Positions 24,551 through 34,383 are shown, numbered from the stretch's first letter. The stretch: 64,000 bases of DNA from JBFWMG01 sp050251715 (GCA_050251715.1 JBFWMG010000021.1:1-64000); one strand, 5' to 3'. The notes: a model not told the origin generated them from the sequence alone. Made by a program: numbers and translations.

Positions 24551-25513
24551 TCATACCGTCAATTGCAGGGCGCACAGGGCCGCGCCCCACAGGCCCGAGT
24601 CCTCGTTGGCGTTGAGCAGCACGGGGATGCGTCCCAGCAGGGGGCCGTGGGTGTCGCTGGACCGGAACTCGGCGGCGAAGGCGGGATGCGTGACCAGGGC
24701 GGGCGTCTTGGCCGCAATGCCGCCCGTCACGTACACGCCGCCCGTGGCCAGCACCTCCAGCGCGTAGTTGCGGCAGGCGCGGCCATAAAAGCGGGCCATC
24801 CAGGCCAGGGTGGGCGCGTCGTCGGTAAAGGCGGCGGTCACTTCCCGGGGCGTGCGTTCCTCGCCATGCAGAAAGGCGTGCAGCAGCGTGAGCCCCGTGC
24901 CCGAGAGCACCAGGTCGCCTATGACGTGCTCCCTGCCGGTTCTGGCGCGGACAAAGGCCAGGTATTCGAATTCCTCGCGGCTGGCGAACGGAAAGGTGGC
25001 GTGGCCGCCTTCGGACGGCACGGTCACATGGCGGTCTTCATAGGGCAGGGGAACCAGCGCGCATTTGCCTAGGCCCGTGCCCGCGCCGATGACCGCCACG
25101 GCGCCGTCCGGCTGGCCCACGCCGGGCAGCGCCACCTGCGCGTCCGCCACGGCGGCGGTGCGGCAGGCAAAGGCCTGCGCCTCGAAATCGTTGATGATTT
25201 TTGACGGTCCAAGCGCCAGAAGCGGCCCTTCGATATCCAGGTCCACGTCCAGGGCCGCGTTGGTCAGGGCGCACTGCCTGCCCCGGCGCACAGGCCCGGC
25301 CATGGCCAGCACCACGGCGTTGGCGGCTTCGGGCGCAAGGGGGAAGTCCTGGTGCTTCAGGAGCTCGAGCAGGTCGCTCAGGGCGTGGGCGTCCGCCGTG
25401 GGCAGCCAGGCCGTGCCACGGCAGCGCAGCGCCTCGGCGCGGCCCGAGGGCGCCTCGAAGTGGGCGAAACGGGCGTTGGTGCCGCCAATGTCGGCAACGA
25501 GCAGTCGCATCAT
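24551..25513 (-). CDS. glk: Glucokinase
   Basis: This 320-residue ROK-distinct bacterial glucokinase (Glk family) has a phosphate-1 motif VADIGGTNARF at residues 6-16, the substrate motif KIINDFEAQAF with the catalytic Asp, the adenosine motif GAGTGLG, and GGHATFPF. It phosphorylates glucose with ATP in the cytoplasm. It lies 15 bp downstream of the PilZ-domain gene and 91 bp upstream of the TVP38 gene, all on the minus strand. The length is typical of the family. Confidence 0.93.
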   Translation of the reverse strand: MMRLLVADIGGTNARFAHFEAPSGRAEALRCRGTAWLPTADAHALSDLLELLKHQDFPLAPEAANAVVLAMAGPVRRGRQCALTNAALDVDLDIEGPLLALGPSKIINDFEAQAFACRTAAVADAQVALPGVGQPDGAVAVIGAGTGLGKCALVPLPYEDRHVTVPSEGGHATFPFASREEFEYLAFVRARTGREHVIGDLVLSGTGLTLLHAFLHGEERTPREVTAAFTDDAPTLAWMARFYGRACRNYALEVLATGGVYVTGGIAAKTPALVTHPAFAAEFRSSDTHGPLLGRIPVLLNANEDSGLWGAALCALQLTV

Positions 25514-25528
25514 GGCCAGCGCTCCGGG

Positions 25529-25900
25529 TCAGGCGTCGGCAAAGGGCATGAGGGTTTGTTCGGCGTCGATGACGTCCGGGTCCGGCGCCATGTAGCGGAC
25601 CATGTTGCGCAGGTGGGCATAGCTTTCCTCGTCCATGCCGGTGAAGTCTATGGCCGCTTCGCTTGCGTCCAGCCGGACCAGCGCGCCTTCCAGGATAATG
25701 GCCACGTCGCGCGCCAGGGTAATGGTGAGGACGCAGGGCGCTCCCTTGGCCACCATGGGCACTGCCGCGCTGTTCTGGGCGTGTTGGCACAGGGCGCCCT
25801 TGAGGCTCACGTTGATGGTGGTGACCGGTATGCGCGCGCCCGCAACGGCAAGTTCCCCCTCGAATTCCCCACTGACCCGCGTTCGTCTGCGATGTTCCAT
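25529..25900 (-). CDS. PilZ-domain c-di-GMP-binding protein
   Basis: This 123-residue single-domain PilZ protein has the c-di-GMP-binding motifs HRRRTRV (residues 3-9) and NVSLKG (about 30-35) in the right order and spacing. Such stand-alone adaptors couple c-di-GMP to motility, secretion or enzyme activity. It sits just upstream of glk and downstream of the binding-protein/deaminase fusion gene. The partner is unknown. Confidence 0.85.
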   Translation of the reverse strand: MEHRRRTRVSGEFEGELAVAGARIPVTTINVSLKGALCQHAQNSAAVPMVAKGAPCVLTITLARDVAIILEGALVRLDASEAAIDFTGMDEESYAHLRNMVRYMAPDPDVIDAEQTLMPFADA

Positions 25901-25924
25901 CCATCCCCCCTTGGCGTCAAACGG

Positions 25925-27103
25925 TCATTCTTCCTTGCGGTTGTCCTCGGCAAAAGGCAGCAGTTCGGAGATGGTGCGGATGACGTAGTCGCCCTTTTCC
26001 GGTTCCAGAACGGCCAGCACGCCCCGCCCGAATTCGTACAGCGTCTGCCGTTCGTCGGCGGTGGGCGGCACCAGCAGGCCGCCGGGGCGCGCCACCAGCA
26101 CGGCGCGCAGTTCGGTCTCACCGTCCGTCACGGCCTTGTACACGGCCACCTTCAGCGCGCTGGCGCTTTGGCCCAGCTGCATGTTTTCCACATTGGCCCC
26201 GGTGTAGATGCGCCCGGAGCGGGTGAGCACCGCCGCGCCCACAGGGTCGTTGGAATAGGGGGCGTAGGCGTTGACCGCCGCGTCGGTGGCGGCCTGGCGC
26301 AGCGTGGCCACGTCCTCCCGGGTCAGCTCCTGCACGAACCAGCGGCGGTAGATGCGGTCGTACTCGCCGCTTTCCATGATGCGCCGCATGCCGTCGTTGA
26401 CCATTTTGAGCACGTCCGGCGCGGAACGGTTCACGGCGAAGTAGACGTTGGTGACCTTGAGCGGCGTGCCCACGGCGTTGATGCCGCCGAGCTTGAGCTT
26501 GTTGATGTAGTAGTACGCGGTCTTGTCGCCGCCGCCAAAGGCCTCCACCTCGTCCTGGTAGAGTGCCTTCAGCGCGTCCAGTTCGGTCTTGTACAACTTG
26601 ATGTTCAGGCCACCGAAATCCTCCAGCACGCGCTGGTAGTACGATCCCTTGTGCACGGACACGGTCTTGCCGCGCAACAGGTTGGCGTTGCCCACCCGGT
26701 TCTGGCTCTTGGTGAACAGCTTGACGTTGAGCGGCAACAGCGGGCGGTCGCTGAAGTTGTAGAGCAAAAGGCGCTGCTTGGTCTTGGCCATGCCGGACGT
26801 GAGGTGGATGTCGCCCCCGGACAGTTGCAGCTGCACCTTGTCCCAGTTGAGAGGCTTGAGGATGAATTTGTAGGGCGAATCCCGGAACACCGCCTTGGCG
26901 ATATCGACCTCGAAGCCGGTGGGTTGCCCTTCCGTTTCGAACGAGAAGGGCGGAAACTCGCGGTCAAAGCCATAGATCACCCGCTTTTCAGCGGGCAGGT
27001 CGGCGGCGGCCGCCGGAGAGGCCAAGGCGCAGGCAAGGGTCAGGCACAACAGGCAGAACAGGCACACGGGCGCGGCCAGGGCGCTGACGCGTCGGATCAT
27101 CAT
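25925..27103 (-). CDS. Periplasmic family-3 binding protein fused to an inactive cytidine deaminase domain
   Basis: This is a 392-residue exported protein. A signal peptide (about 1-34) precedes a family-3 solute-binding domain (about 40-260; VIYGFDREFPPFSF, VDIAKAVF, LTSGMAKT). A full cytidine-deaminase-like domain follows (266-392; NAYAPYSND, VGAAVLT, NVEN at 304-307, AVYKAVTDG, ISELLPFA). The zinc and catalytic residues are gone: the CAE motif is Ser315-Ala-Leu317, and the two PC-x2-C cysteines are Thr348 and Glu351. The ribose-binding NVEN is kept. It looks like a nucleoside-binding, non-catalytic module in the periplasm. GGGAG precedes the ATG. No permease genes are adjacent. Confidence 0.8.
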   Translation of the reverse strand: MMIRRVSALAAPVCLFCLLCLTLACALASPAAAADLPAEKRVIYGFDREFPPFSFETEGQPTGFEVDIAKAVFRDSPYKFILKPLNWDKVQLQLSGGDIHLTSGMAKTKQRLLLYNFSDRPLLPLNVKLFTKSQNRVGNANLLRGKTVSVHKGSYYQRVLEDFGGLNIKLYKTELDALKALYQDEVEAFGGGDKTAYYYINKLKLGGINAVGTPLKVTNVYFAVNRSAPDVLKMVNDGMRRIMESGEYDRIYRRWFVQELTREDVATLRQAATDAAVNAYAPYSNDPVGAAVLTRSGRIYTGANVENMQLGQSASALKVAVYKAVTDGETELRAVLVARPGGLLVPPTADERQTLYEFGRGVLAVLEPEKGDYVIRTISELLPFAEDNRKEE

Positions 27104-27355
27104 GCGGACTCCCAATGGTTCCGGTGGCGGCGCGGAAAGGGCGCTTGCCCCTGACTATAGCCCCTGCCGGGAGGCAAGACAACCCGGATTGCGCACGAAA
27201 GACAGGCATGCGCGAGGAGGGAGGCGCCGAGTCGCCCCTCCTGCTCGGCTGATCGGTTGATTGCGTAAGAAAAATAGGGGCGTTGTGGCAAAAAATACGG
27301 TGGCGGATAGGCGTTACGGCATGGCGTCGGCCAGGGGCGCGGCGCGGCAAACCGG

Positions 27356-28135
27356 TCACACCCCCAGCGAGAGGCGGCGCAGGATGTGGCAGACAAAGCG
27401 CGGATAGCGGTTGTACAATTTGCCGGTGTAGGCCTTTATCGCCTTGCGCACGTCCGGTTCGGGCGGCAATGCGGGGAATTCGCGCAGGCCATAGTCCTCG
27501 CAGTTCACCAGCGGCAGCTTGAGACTGTCGTCCAGCGAGCAGGCCAGATCGTTCAGCGTGCCGCCCACCAGATTGTGAAAGCTCGCGCCGCGCACGTCCA
27601 TGTCGCGGGCAAAGCCCAGCACGCAGGAGGGCGCTTGGCCCTCGTTCACGTTGCGGATGGTGCGGTTGATGTCGCCGGACCAGTCCTTGAGCAGGTGGTA
27701 GTGTATGGACAGCCGTTTGCGCCCCGGCTGGCGCGGGTCTTCCTGGTAGCGGCCGTTCATGTAGATGTCCATGGCCTGCTGTACGGCGGCGTAGGTGGCC
27801 CGCACCAGCTTGATGTAGCGCGACTTGGCCGTCAGCCCGCGCGGCATGGGCAAAAAGAGGCTCGCGTTTTCGGGTTTGACCCAGGCGAACAGGCGGCGGG
27901 GCACCACGCCGATGGCCTTGTAGAAGCCGCCCGCCGCCTCGCCGTCCAGGAGCAGGGCGTGCAGCAGGCAGGCCTTTTGCAACGCGGCCTCTCCCTGCGC
28001 GGCCACGTTCTTGGCCATGGCCGCGAACAGGTCGCATTCGTCGTCCACGGATTTGCGCGTCCCAAAAAAATTATCCGCCATCTCCACCATGGTTTCGGTG
28101 GCCAGCCCGTGGACAAAGTCGTCAAGGTTGGACAT
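27356..28135 (-). CDS. Conserved hypothetical protein (unknown)
   Basis: This is a 259-residue, soluble, mainly helical protein with no signal peptide. I do not recognise the family. Noticeable features are an acidic N-terminus (MSNLDDFVHGLATET), a central basic stretch (PGRKRLSIHYHLLKD) and a C-terminal basic tail (CHILRRLSLGV). The start at 28135 was chosen for the GGAG site; the frame continues 35 codons upstream into sequence of low coding quality. It is divergent from pncC. Codon usage matches its neighbours, so it is probably a real gene. Confidence 0.7.
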   Translation of the reverse strand: MSNLDDFVHGLATETMVEMADNFFGTRKSVDDECDLFAAMAKNVAAQGEAALQKACLLHALLLDGEAAGGFYKAIGVVPRRLFAWVKPENASLFLPMPRGLTAKSRYIKLVRATYAAVQQAMDIYMNGRYQEDPRQPGRKRLSIHYHLLKDWSGDINRTIRNVNEGQAPSCVLGFARDMDVRGASFHNLVGGTLNDLACSLDDSLKLPLVNCEDYGLREFPALPPEPDVRKAIKAYTGKLYNRYPRFVCHILRRLSLGV

Positions 28136-28344
28136 GGGTGCTCCAGGCGCCGTGGCGCCTTTCTTTACCGGATGCGCTGCCCGTCCGCCAGCATGGCGGG
28201 CCGGACATCGGTTGTGCCGGAGCGTTCGGCCGCCGGTCAAAACCGACCGGAAACGCGCTCCTTTGCAAGAATCCTAATACCCGCTACCGTGCAACGCAAG
28301 TGGTTGCAACGGCCAAGGCGGGGCAACCGGAAAGGGAGGCATGC

Positions 28345-28851
28345 ATGAGCGGCGCGACAGAAGACGATCTGGCCCAATTGGCCGTCCGGCTTGGTGCGGC
28401 CTGCGTGGCGCGAGGCATCCTGGTGGCGGCGGCGGAATCCTGCACCGGCGGGCTCATCGCGGGCGCGTTGACCGGGGTGTCCGGCAGTTCGGCGTGGTTT
28501 GCCGGTGGGGTGGTGGCCTACGCCAACGCGGTGAAGCAAGGGCTGCTGGCCGTGGATGCGGCCATGCTGGAGCAGTGGGGCGCGGTGAGCGAACCCGTGG
28601 TCGAGGCCATGGCCGTTGGCGTGGCGCGCGCCGTGGGCGCACAGGCCACGGTGGCCGTGTCGGGCGTGGCCGGGCCCACCGGCGGCACACCGGAAAAACC
28701 CGTGGGCACGGTGTGCATGGCGTGGTTGGCGCATGGCCGCGTCTCCACGGCCACGCATCACTTTTCAGGCGATCGGGCCGCCGTCAGGCGGCAGACCGTG
28801 GCGGCGGCCATTGCCGGGCTGCTCGCCCGCGTCGAGGCCGCGTCGTCATGA
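28345..28851 (+). CDS. pncC: Nicotinamide-nucleotide amidohydrolase (CinA C-terminal domain)
   Basis: This 168-residue stand-alone CinA C-terminal (PncC) enzyme deamidates nicotinamide mononucleotide in NAD recycling. Signatures are VAAAESCTGGLIAG with the catalytic Ser, GGVVAYANAVK, VSGVAGPTGGTPEKPVGTV and the final FSGDRAAVR. AAAGGGAGG precedes the start. Its stop overlaps the thpR start (ATGA), so the genes are coupled. Confidence 0.92.
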   Translation: MSGATEDDLAQLAVRLGAACVARGILVAAAESCTGGLIAGALTGVSGSSAWFAGGVVAYANAVKQGLLAVDAAMLEQWGAVSEPVVEAMAVGVARAVGAQATVAVSGVAGPTGGTPEKPVGTVCMAWLAHGRVSTATHHFSGDRAAVRRQTVAAAIAGLLARVEAASS

Positions 28852-29435
28852 GCCGCGCGGTTGGGAGCCGGACCGTGCGCGCGTTCGTGGGCGTGGGGCT
28901 GCCCCAGGCGTACCAGGACGGGCTGCGCCAGGTGCGGCAGGCGTGGATGCCGCGTCTTGCCTCGCGTCTGGCGTGGACCAGGCCGGGCAACTGGCACGTG
29001 ACCCTGGCCTTTTTGGGCGACGTGGCGGCAACGTCCGTGGAGGGGGTGTGCGCCGCCCTGGCAACGGTTGCCGCCGCGCCGTTTACCCTGCGTGCGGCGG
29101 GTGCGGGTTTTTTTCCGGATGCGCGGCGGCCCCGCGTGGCCTGGGTGGGCGTGGCGCAGGGCGGCGCGGCGCTTGCCGCGCTGTCGGCCCAGGTGTGGCG
29201 CAGCCTGGAACCGCTTGGATTCGTGGCGGAACAGCGTCCCTTTGCCGCGCATCTGACCCTGGCGCGCGTCAGGCCCGCGGCCCGCGACCCGTGGGACGTG
29301 TTCGCGGCCGAGGTGGGCGGCATGGCCTGGCCCGAGGTGGTGGTGGATCGTTTTTGCCTGTGGCGGAGCGACCTGGACCAGGCAGGGCCGACCTACACGG
29401 CGTTGGGCTCCTTTGCGCTGCGGGGTGGGGCGTGA
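28848..29435 (+). CDS. thpR: RNA 2',3'-cyclic phosphodiesterase (LigT/ThpR)
   Basis: This 195-residue member of the 2H phosphoesterase superfamily has two H-x-T/S-x motifs, HVTLAFLG and HLTLARV, in the expected halves, and the N-terminal sequence VRAFVGVGLP. It hydrolyses 2',3'-cyclic phosphates in RNA. It overlaps pncC at the start and the GNAT gene at the end (GTGA). Confidence 0.9.
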   Translation: MSRAVGSRTVRAFVGVGLPQAYQDGLRQVRQAWMPRLASRLAWTRPGNWHVTLAFLGDVAATSVEGVCAALATVAAAPFTLRAAGAGFFPDARRPRVAWVGVAQGGAALAALSAQVWRSLEPLGFVAEQRPFAAHLTLARVRPAARDPWDVFAAEVGGMAWPEVVVDRFCLWRSDLDQAGPTYTALGSFALRGGA

Positions 29436-29908
29436 TCGTCCGCCGCATGCGCGCCCATGAGACCGAGGCCGTGGCCGGACTGGTCCGCCGCGTGTTCGAC
29501 GCCCATGTCGCGCCCCTGTTCGCGCCCGAGGGCGTGGCCACGTTTGCGGCCTATGCCGCCCCCGATGCGTACAGGGAGCGGACGCGCGGCGACTTCATCA
29601 CCCTGGTGGCCGAAGTGCGGGACGGGATGTGCGGCATGCTGGAACTGCGCCACGGCGACCATGTGAGCCTGTTCTTCGTGGAGACGTCGTGGCAGGGCAA
29701 GGGCGTTGGCCGGGCGCTCATGCGTGAGGCCGTGGCCGTGTGCCGGGCGTTTGATCCGGGGCTGAAGGCGGTGACGGTGAACGCCTCGCCCAATGCGGTC
29801 GCGATGTATGAACGGATGGGATTTGTGGCCACGGATGAGGCCCAGGAAATGGAAGGCATTGTGTTCACGCCCATGGCGTTGCCGCTGGATGCGGCTGATG
29901 CCGGGTGA
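29432..29908 (+). CDS. GNAT-family N-acetyltransferase
   Basis: This is 158 residues from a GTG overlapping the thpR stop; the ATG at 29447 is an alternative start. The acetyl-CoA motif WQGKGVGRALMREAV and the downstream NASPNAVAMYERMGF are typical of GNAT enzymes. The substrate is unknown. It is the third gene of the pncC-thpR operon. Confidence 0.87.
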   Translation: MIVRRMRAHETEAVAGLVRRVFDAHVAPLFAPEGVATFAAYAAPDAYRERTRGDFITLVAEVRDGMCGMLELRHGDHVSLFFVETSWQGKGVGRALMREAVAVCRAFDPGLKAVTVNASPNAVAMYERMGFVATDEAQEMEGIVFTPMALPLDAADAG

Positions 29909-30014
29909 CGTGCCGTGTGTCCGATGCCCCGCCAGGCCGGACGGTGTGGTGCGTGACAGGCAGGGCTCCCCTCCCACAAGGTTCCCTGCGCTGTGTGCGT
30001 GCTGTTTGCGGTGG

Positions 30015-30509
30015 CTACGCCAGGTAGTCCCCCCGGTTGAACTTGAACTGCTCGGTCACCGTAAGGATTTCAAGCTCGTCCACCAGGCCTTGCAGATCCG
30101 GCCTGGACTCCGCCAGTGCGGGCATCGCATCCTTCAGATCCTGAACATCATCGGAGATGTTTTGCAGCACCCCGTAGGCGGTGCGCAAACCAGACTCCGA
30201 TTCCGGCGCATTCAGGTTTTCGGCATACGTTTCCCACTTGTCCAAGACAGTGTCGATGTTTTCCATGACGCTCTGTTCCGAAGGGGTGATGGCATCCGTT
30301 GCATCGAGCGCTTCCACGCCAAGAAGCGACTCGATTCCGAGGCGCGCTCCAGGGGGTGGCGTTGAGGTTTGCTGCACGCCTTGGCTGTCGGCCGCCTTGT
30401 CGACCTCGCTGGCGAGCAGATCCTCAAAACCCCCTGTTTCGGCCTTGGCCTTGGCCCTAGCCGTTTCCTGCTGTTGCAGGTGTTCGAGTTGATCGGTACG
30501 AATCTTCAT
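30015..30509 (-). CDS. Hypothetical acidic protein
   Basis: This is a 164-residue soluble acidic protein with no signal peptide. The N-terminus is Gln/Lys/Ala-rich (QLEHLQQQETARAKAKAET) and probably forms a coiled coil. A Pro/Thr-rich linker (TSTPPPG) and a helical C-terminal half follow. I do not recognise it with certainty; the pattern resembles small flagellum- or export-associated adaptors, but that is only an impression. Codon use is normal. It is convergent with the GNAT gene and divergent from uspA. Confidence 0.65.
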   Translation of the reverse strand: MKIRTDQLEHLQQQETARAKAKAETGGFEDLLASEVDKAADSQGVQQTSTPPPGARLGIESLLGVEALDATDAITPSEQSVMENIDTVLDKWETYAENLNAPESESGLRTAYGVLQNISDDVQDLKDAMPALAESRPDLQGLVDELEILTVTEQFKFNRGDYLA

Positions 30510-30895
30510 GTCGTGCCCCTGTGCTTGGGTTTCGTCCCAGAATAAGCAGTATCCGTGCCAAACATTCCGAATCTTGCAACACCCTTGAATAACAGCTTTT
30601 CACTTCGACGCCCCGGCATTTTTTGCCTTTTGCGCGGGAGGCGGGCAGAGGGGCATGCCTAGGGCGCGGCATGGGCGGCGCGGGGCCGTGCGGGGCGCAG
30701 CCGCGTGGCTGCGGCGCCGGGAAACGCGTGGCGCAGCCACTGCCATCACACCATAACCCAGTTGAAACATCTTGTCTAATTTCATCATGTGTGCCATAAG
30801 TATTACAGTACGTTGTGCATATATGGCCAGTCCCGGGCGCGTGTCCGGGGTGGCGACGCAGAGGATGATTGCCGTACAAATATAAGGAGGTAGCC
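30510..30895. other. Intergenic region (divergent promoters)
   Basis: This contains the promoters of the hypothetical gene (minus) and uspA (plus). A GC hairpin, CGCAGCC-GCGT-GGCTGCG, lies near 30697-30715. The AT-richer segment at 30750-30830 probably holds the uspA promoter, but no clear -35/-10 pair was assigned. AAGGAGG lies just before uspA. Confidence 0.5.
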
Positions 30896-31342
30896 ATGGC
30901 ACAAATCAAGAAGATCGTGTGTGCCGTCGACTTTTCCGAGCAGAGTCCCATGGTCGCTGATTACGCCAAGACCATCGCCAAGGGTTTGGGCGCGGAGATC
31001 CTGGTGCTCTACGTGGCCCCGTCGCTGTCGCAATACGTGGGCTTCCATGTGCCGCCCAACTCCATCGAGAGCTTTGTGGGCGAGATCGTGAGCGGCGCGG
31101 AAAAGACCATGGAATCTTTCCTGGCCGAGAATTTCGCGGATACGCCCGTGCTGGGCAAGGTCGTCACCGGCTATGCGGCGGAAGAGATTCTCATCTTTGC
31201 CGATGCCGAGAATGCGGACATGATCGTCATGGGCACGCATGGCCGCCGTGGCATCGACCGCATCCTTTTCGGCTCCGTGGCTGAAAAGGTCGTCAAGACC
31301 GCGCGCCAGGCCGTACTGACCCTCCGGCCCGACGAGGTCTAG
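30896..31342 (+). CDS. Universal stress protein A family protein
   Basis: This 148-residue Usp domain begins KKIVCAVDFSEQS and carries the ATP-binding signature GTHGRRGIDRILFGSVAEKVV near the C-terminus. Such dimeric cytoplasmic proteins are induced under stress and energy limitation. AAGGAGGT stands seven bases before the ATG. It stands alone. A 22-bp tandem repeat array begins 43 bp after its stop codon. Confidence 0.92.
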   Translation: MAQIKKIVCAVDFSEQSPMVADYAKTIAKGLGAEILVLYVAPSLSQYVGFHVPPNSIESFVGEIVSGAEKTMESFLAENFADTPVLGKVVTGYAAEEILIFADAENADMIVMGTHGRRGIDRILFGSVAEKVVKTARQAVLTLRPDEV

Positions 31343-31384
31343 CCCCGTTACAGCGAGGCCGTCGGCCGAGCGCCGGGTGATGGC

Positions 31385-31582
31385 TGGCCGAGGGGCTGGC
31401 GCGGGCTGGCCGAGGGGCTGGCGCGGGCTGGCCGAGGGGCTGGCGCGGGTTGGCCGAGGGGCTGGCGCGGGCTGGCCGAGGGGCTGGCGCGGGTTGGCCG
31501 AGGGGCTGGCGCGGGTTGGCCGAGGGGCTGGCGCGGGTTGGCCGAGGGGCTGGCGCGGGTTGGCCGAGGGGCTGGCGCGGGG
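31385..31582. repeat. 22-bp tandem repeat, nine units
   Basis: Nine head-to-tail copies of TGGCCGAGGGGCTGGCGCGG plus two bases (G, then C or T) start at 31385, 31407, 31429, 31451, 31473, 31495, 31517, 31539 and 31561. Units are identical except for the last base (C,C,T,C,T,T,T,T) and the truncated final unit. The period is not a multiple of three and the array lies outside genes. Confidence 0.95.
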
Positions 31583-31840
31583 CGAGAGCCGGATGTCGAC
31601 AGGGCGTTTCGTCAGAGGGGCGCTTGGATGGCGTGGCTCCGCGTAGCGCTTTGGGGTCGTGCGGCAGGCGTATCGCGGCGTGTGGACACGGCAGGCGGCA
31701 AGGTATTTTGATGTGCGCGGCAGGCGCTGTCGGCTGCCGCGCAACTGGCCCGGCTCCGTGAGGCGGGCGGCGTAGCGTCGCCGCGTTGTCACGCTGTTTG
31801 CACAGCCGGATGGCTTGCAAAAAAACACCTGTCCCAGTAT

Positions 31841-31876
31841 GCGGGGGTGCGTTCGCCGGAAACGCCCCCGCTTTTT
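31841..31876 (+). terminator. Terminator-like hairpin upstream of hisC
   Basis: GCGGGGG and GCGTT pair with AACGCCCCCGC (with a two-base bulge) and are followed by TTTTT. It could end read-through from uspA or act as an attenuator for hisC. Confidence 0.6.
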
Positions 31877-31980
31877 ACATGGGCAGCCCGGCTACGCGGG
31901 CATGGCCAGTGGGGGCTTGTTCCCCATGGGCATGGCACAACCATTTGAATACGGCACACGCCTTCCAAAAGGATTCGCGC

Positions 31981-33127
31981 ATGGCTTCCACTGACGCAGC
32001 CACCCCAGCCGCCCAGCGGCCCGGCCCGGCCACCCTGCGGCCGGAAGTATTGGATTTCACCCCCTATGTGGCGGGGCTATCCATCGAGGAAATCACACAG
32101 AAATACGGGCTGTCGCAGGTCATCAAGATGGCCAGCAACGAAAATCCGCTCGGTGTGTCCCCCCTGGTGCAGCGCGCCATCCGCGACCACGCCGCCCTGG
32201 CCTTCCGCTATCCGCGCAGCGGCAATCCCCGCCTGCTCGCCGCCCTGGCCAGCCGGTTGGGCGTGGCGCCGTCGCGGCTGGTGGTGGGCAACGGCTCGGA
32301 CGAGATCATCGACCTGTTGATCCGCGTGCGCGCCACGCCGGGCACGCACAACGTGCTCACCTTCAAGCCGTGCTTCAGCATGTACACGCTCCAGTCGCGG
32401 CTGTGCGGCGTGGAACTGCGCCAGGTGCCCCTGCGCCCGGACTACAGCTTCCCCTACGACGACTTTGTGGCCGCCGCGGACGAGAACACGGCCATCGCCT
32501 TCATCACCACGCCGGACAACCCCTCCGGGTTCACCCCGCCCGTGGCCGATATCGAGGCGCTGGCCCGCGCCCTGCCGCAGGACTGCCTGCTGGTGGTCGA
32601 CGAGGCGTACATGGATTTCGCCCTGCCACAGGAGGCGTATTCCCTGGCCTCCCGGCTGGACGATTTCCCCAACGTGGTCATAGTGCGCACCTTTTCCAAG
32701 ATGTACGGGCTGGCGGGAATGCGTCTGGGCTACGGCATCATGCCCGAGTGGCTGGCGGACTACATGTGGCGGGTGCGCCCCCCGTTTTCCGTGAATATCC
32801 TGGCGGAAGAGGCGGGCATCGCCGCCTTGGCGGACACGGATTTCCTGCGCGCCACGCTGGAAACAGTGGCCGCCGGGCGTGAGCTGCTCGGCCGCGAACT
32901 GGCCGCCCTGGGCTGCGAGGTCGCCCCGTCCCAGGCCAATTTCCTGCTCTTCACCCTGCCCCAGGGGGCGCGGCTGAACGCGCGCGCCGTGTTCGAGCGG
33001 CTGCTGCAACGGGGCGTCATCATCCGCCCCCTCGCCAGCTACAATCTCCCGGACAGCCTGCGCGTGACCGTAGGCAATGCCGAGGAAAACATGATCTTCC
33101 TCAAGGCCATGCGCGAGGTGCTGCGGC

Positions 33128-33135
<8 letters not shown>
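31981..33135 (+). CDS. hisC: Histidinol-phosphate aminotransferase
   Basis: This 384-residue PLP enzyme of histidine biosynthesis (fold type I) has ASNENPLGVSP near residue 51, GNGSDEIIDL, TTPDNPSG, VVDEAYMDF and the PLP-lysine motif TFSKMYGLAGMRLGY, with a C-terminal PLASYNLPDSLRVTVG. The start at 31981 has AAGGA upstream. The 3' end overlaps cmk by 8 bp, so they form an operon. Confidence 0.93.
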
Positions 33136-33817
<682 letters not shown>

Positions 33818-34155
33818 GAGGCGGGCGCGGCAACTGTGGCCGCCTGCTCCCCATGACCACGGAGCGGTTCGCCGGATCTTCCATTATTCTGCCATATCCG
33901 CGCACTGGCGGGCAGGTCCAACGGCATGCCGCCCAGCGCCGTCACGTCCATGCGCATGGCGCACCCCCTGCGGACAGCGGGGATGTTGCGCCGAACCATC
34001 GGTTGCGTCCTTTTCTCAGCCTTTTTTACGCGGATAGCATGTACGCGGTCCGCGTTGCGCGTCCTGGATGCGCACCAGGCGGCATGGCCACGGCATGCCC
34101 CGCATGACGGACGCGCACGGCGCGGTCTGGGCCGGGGCGGCGGTTGTCCCCGGGG
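33818..34155. other. Intergenic region
   Basis: I see no firm gene. A 47-codon frame on the minus strand (ATG at 33957 with AGGGGG upstream, ending about 33814) is possible but unsupported. It would end at the cmk stop region. Confidence 0.4.
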
Positions 34156-34383
34156 TTATTGCAGTGTCTTGGGCGGGGGCGGGTTTTTGGGGTCGAAGAA
34201 GGTGGGGATATGCGGCGGGGCCGCGGGTTCGAAAAAGGGGCAGGAGCCCTCGGCCCTGGTGGGCACCGGCCCAAGGCCCGAAAATCCCGTCCTTGCCAGC
34301 ACGATGCCCGCCACGCCGCACCATCCCTTGTCATGGGTGGGCGCCTGATCCCAATACGCGCATACGGCACATCTTCTTTCCAT
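34156..34383 (-). CDS. Small four-cysteine protein (zinc-ribbon-like)
   Basis: This is a 75-residue protein. The cysteine pattern Cys5-x2-Cys8, then Trp11, Cys22 and Cys48 (in the motifs RRCAVCAYW, GWCGVAG and GSCPFFEP) suggests a small metal-binding knuckle. The C-terminal part is proline-rich. AAGGAG lies nine bases before the ATG; a GTG one codon earlier is equally plausible. The next gene upstream encodes a similar protein, so they may be paralogues. The function is unknown. Confidence 0.65.
   Translation of the reverse strand: MERRCAVCAYWDQAPTHDKGWCGVAGIVLARTGFSGLGPVPTRAEGSCPFFEPAAPPHIPTFFDPKNPPPPKTLQ

Larger units (their letters stand above)
31343..31980. other. Intergenic region with minisatellite
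   Basis: This 638-bp gap is occupied by the 22-bp tandem array and about 250 bp of GC-rich sequence without recognisable genes. A terminator-like hairpin at 31841-31876 lies about 100 bp before hisC. Frames that read through the array are composition artefacts. Confidence 0.6.

Noticed and set aside
31385..31582. CRISPR array
   Set aside because: The units are contiguous 22-bp tandem repeats with no unique spacers and no cas genes nearby.
30803..31828. Long repetitive reading frame on the minus strand across the minisatellite
   Set aside because: It reads through uspA in antisense and consists of a repeat translated in shifting phases. It has no domain or ribosome site.
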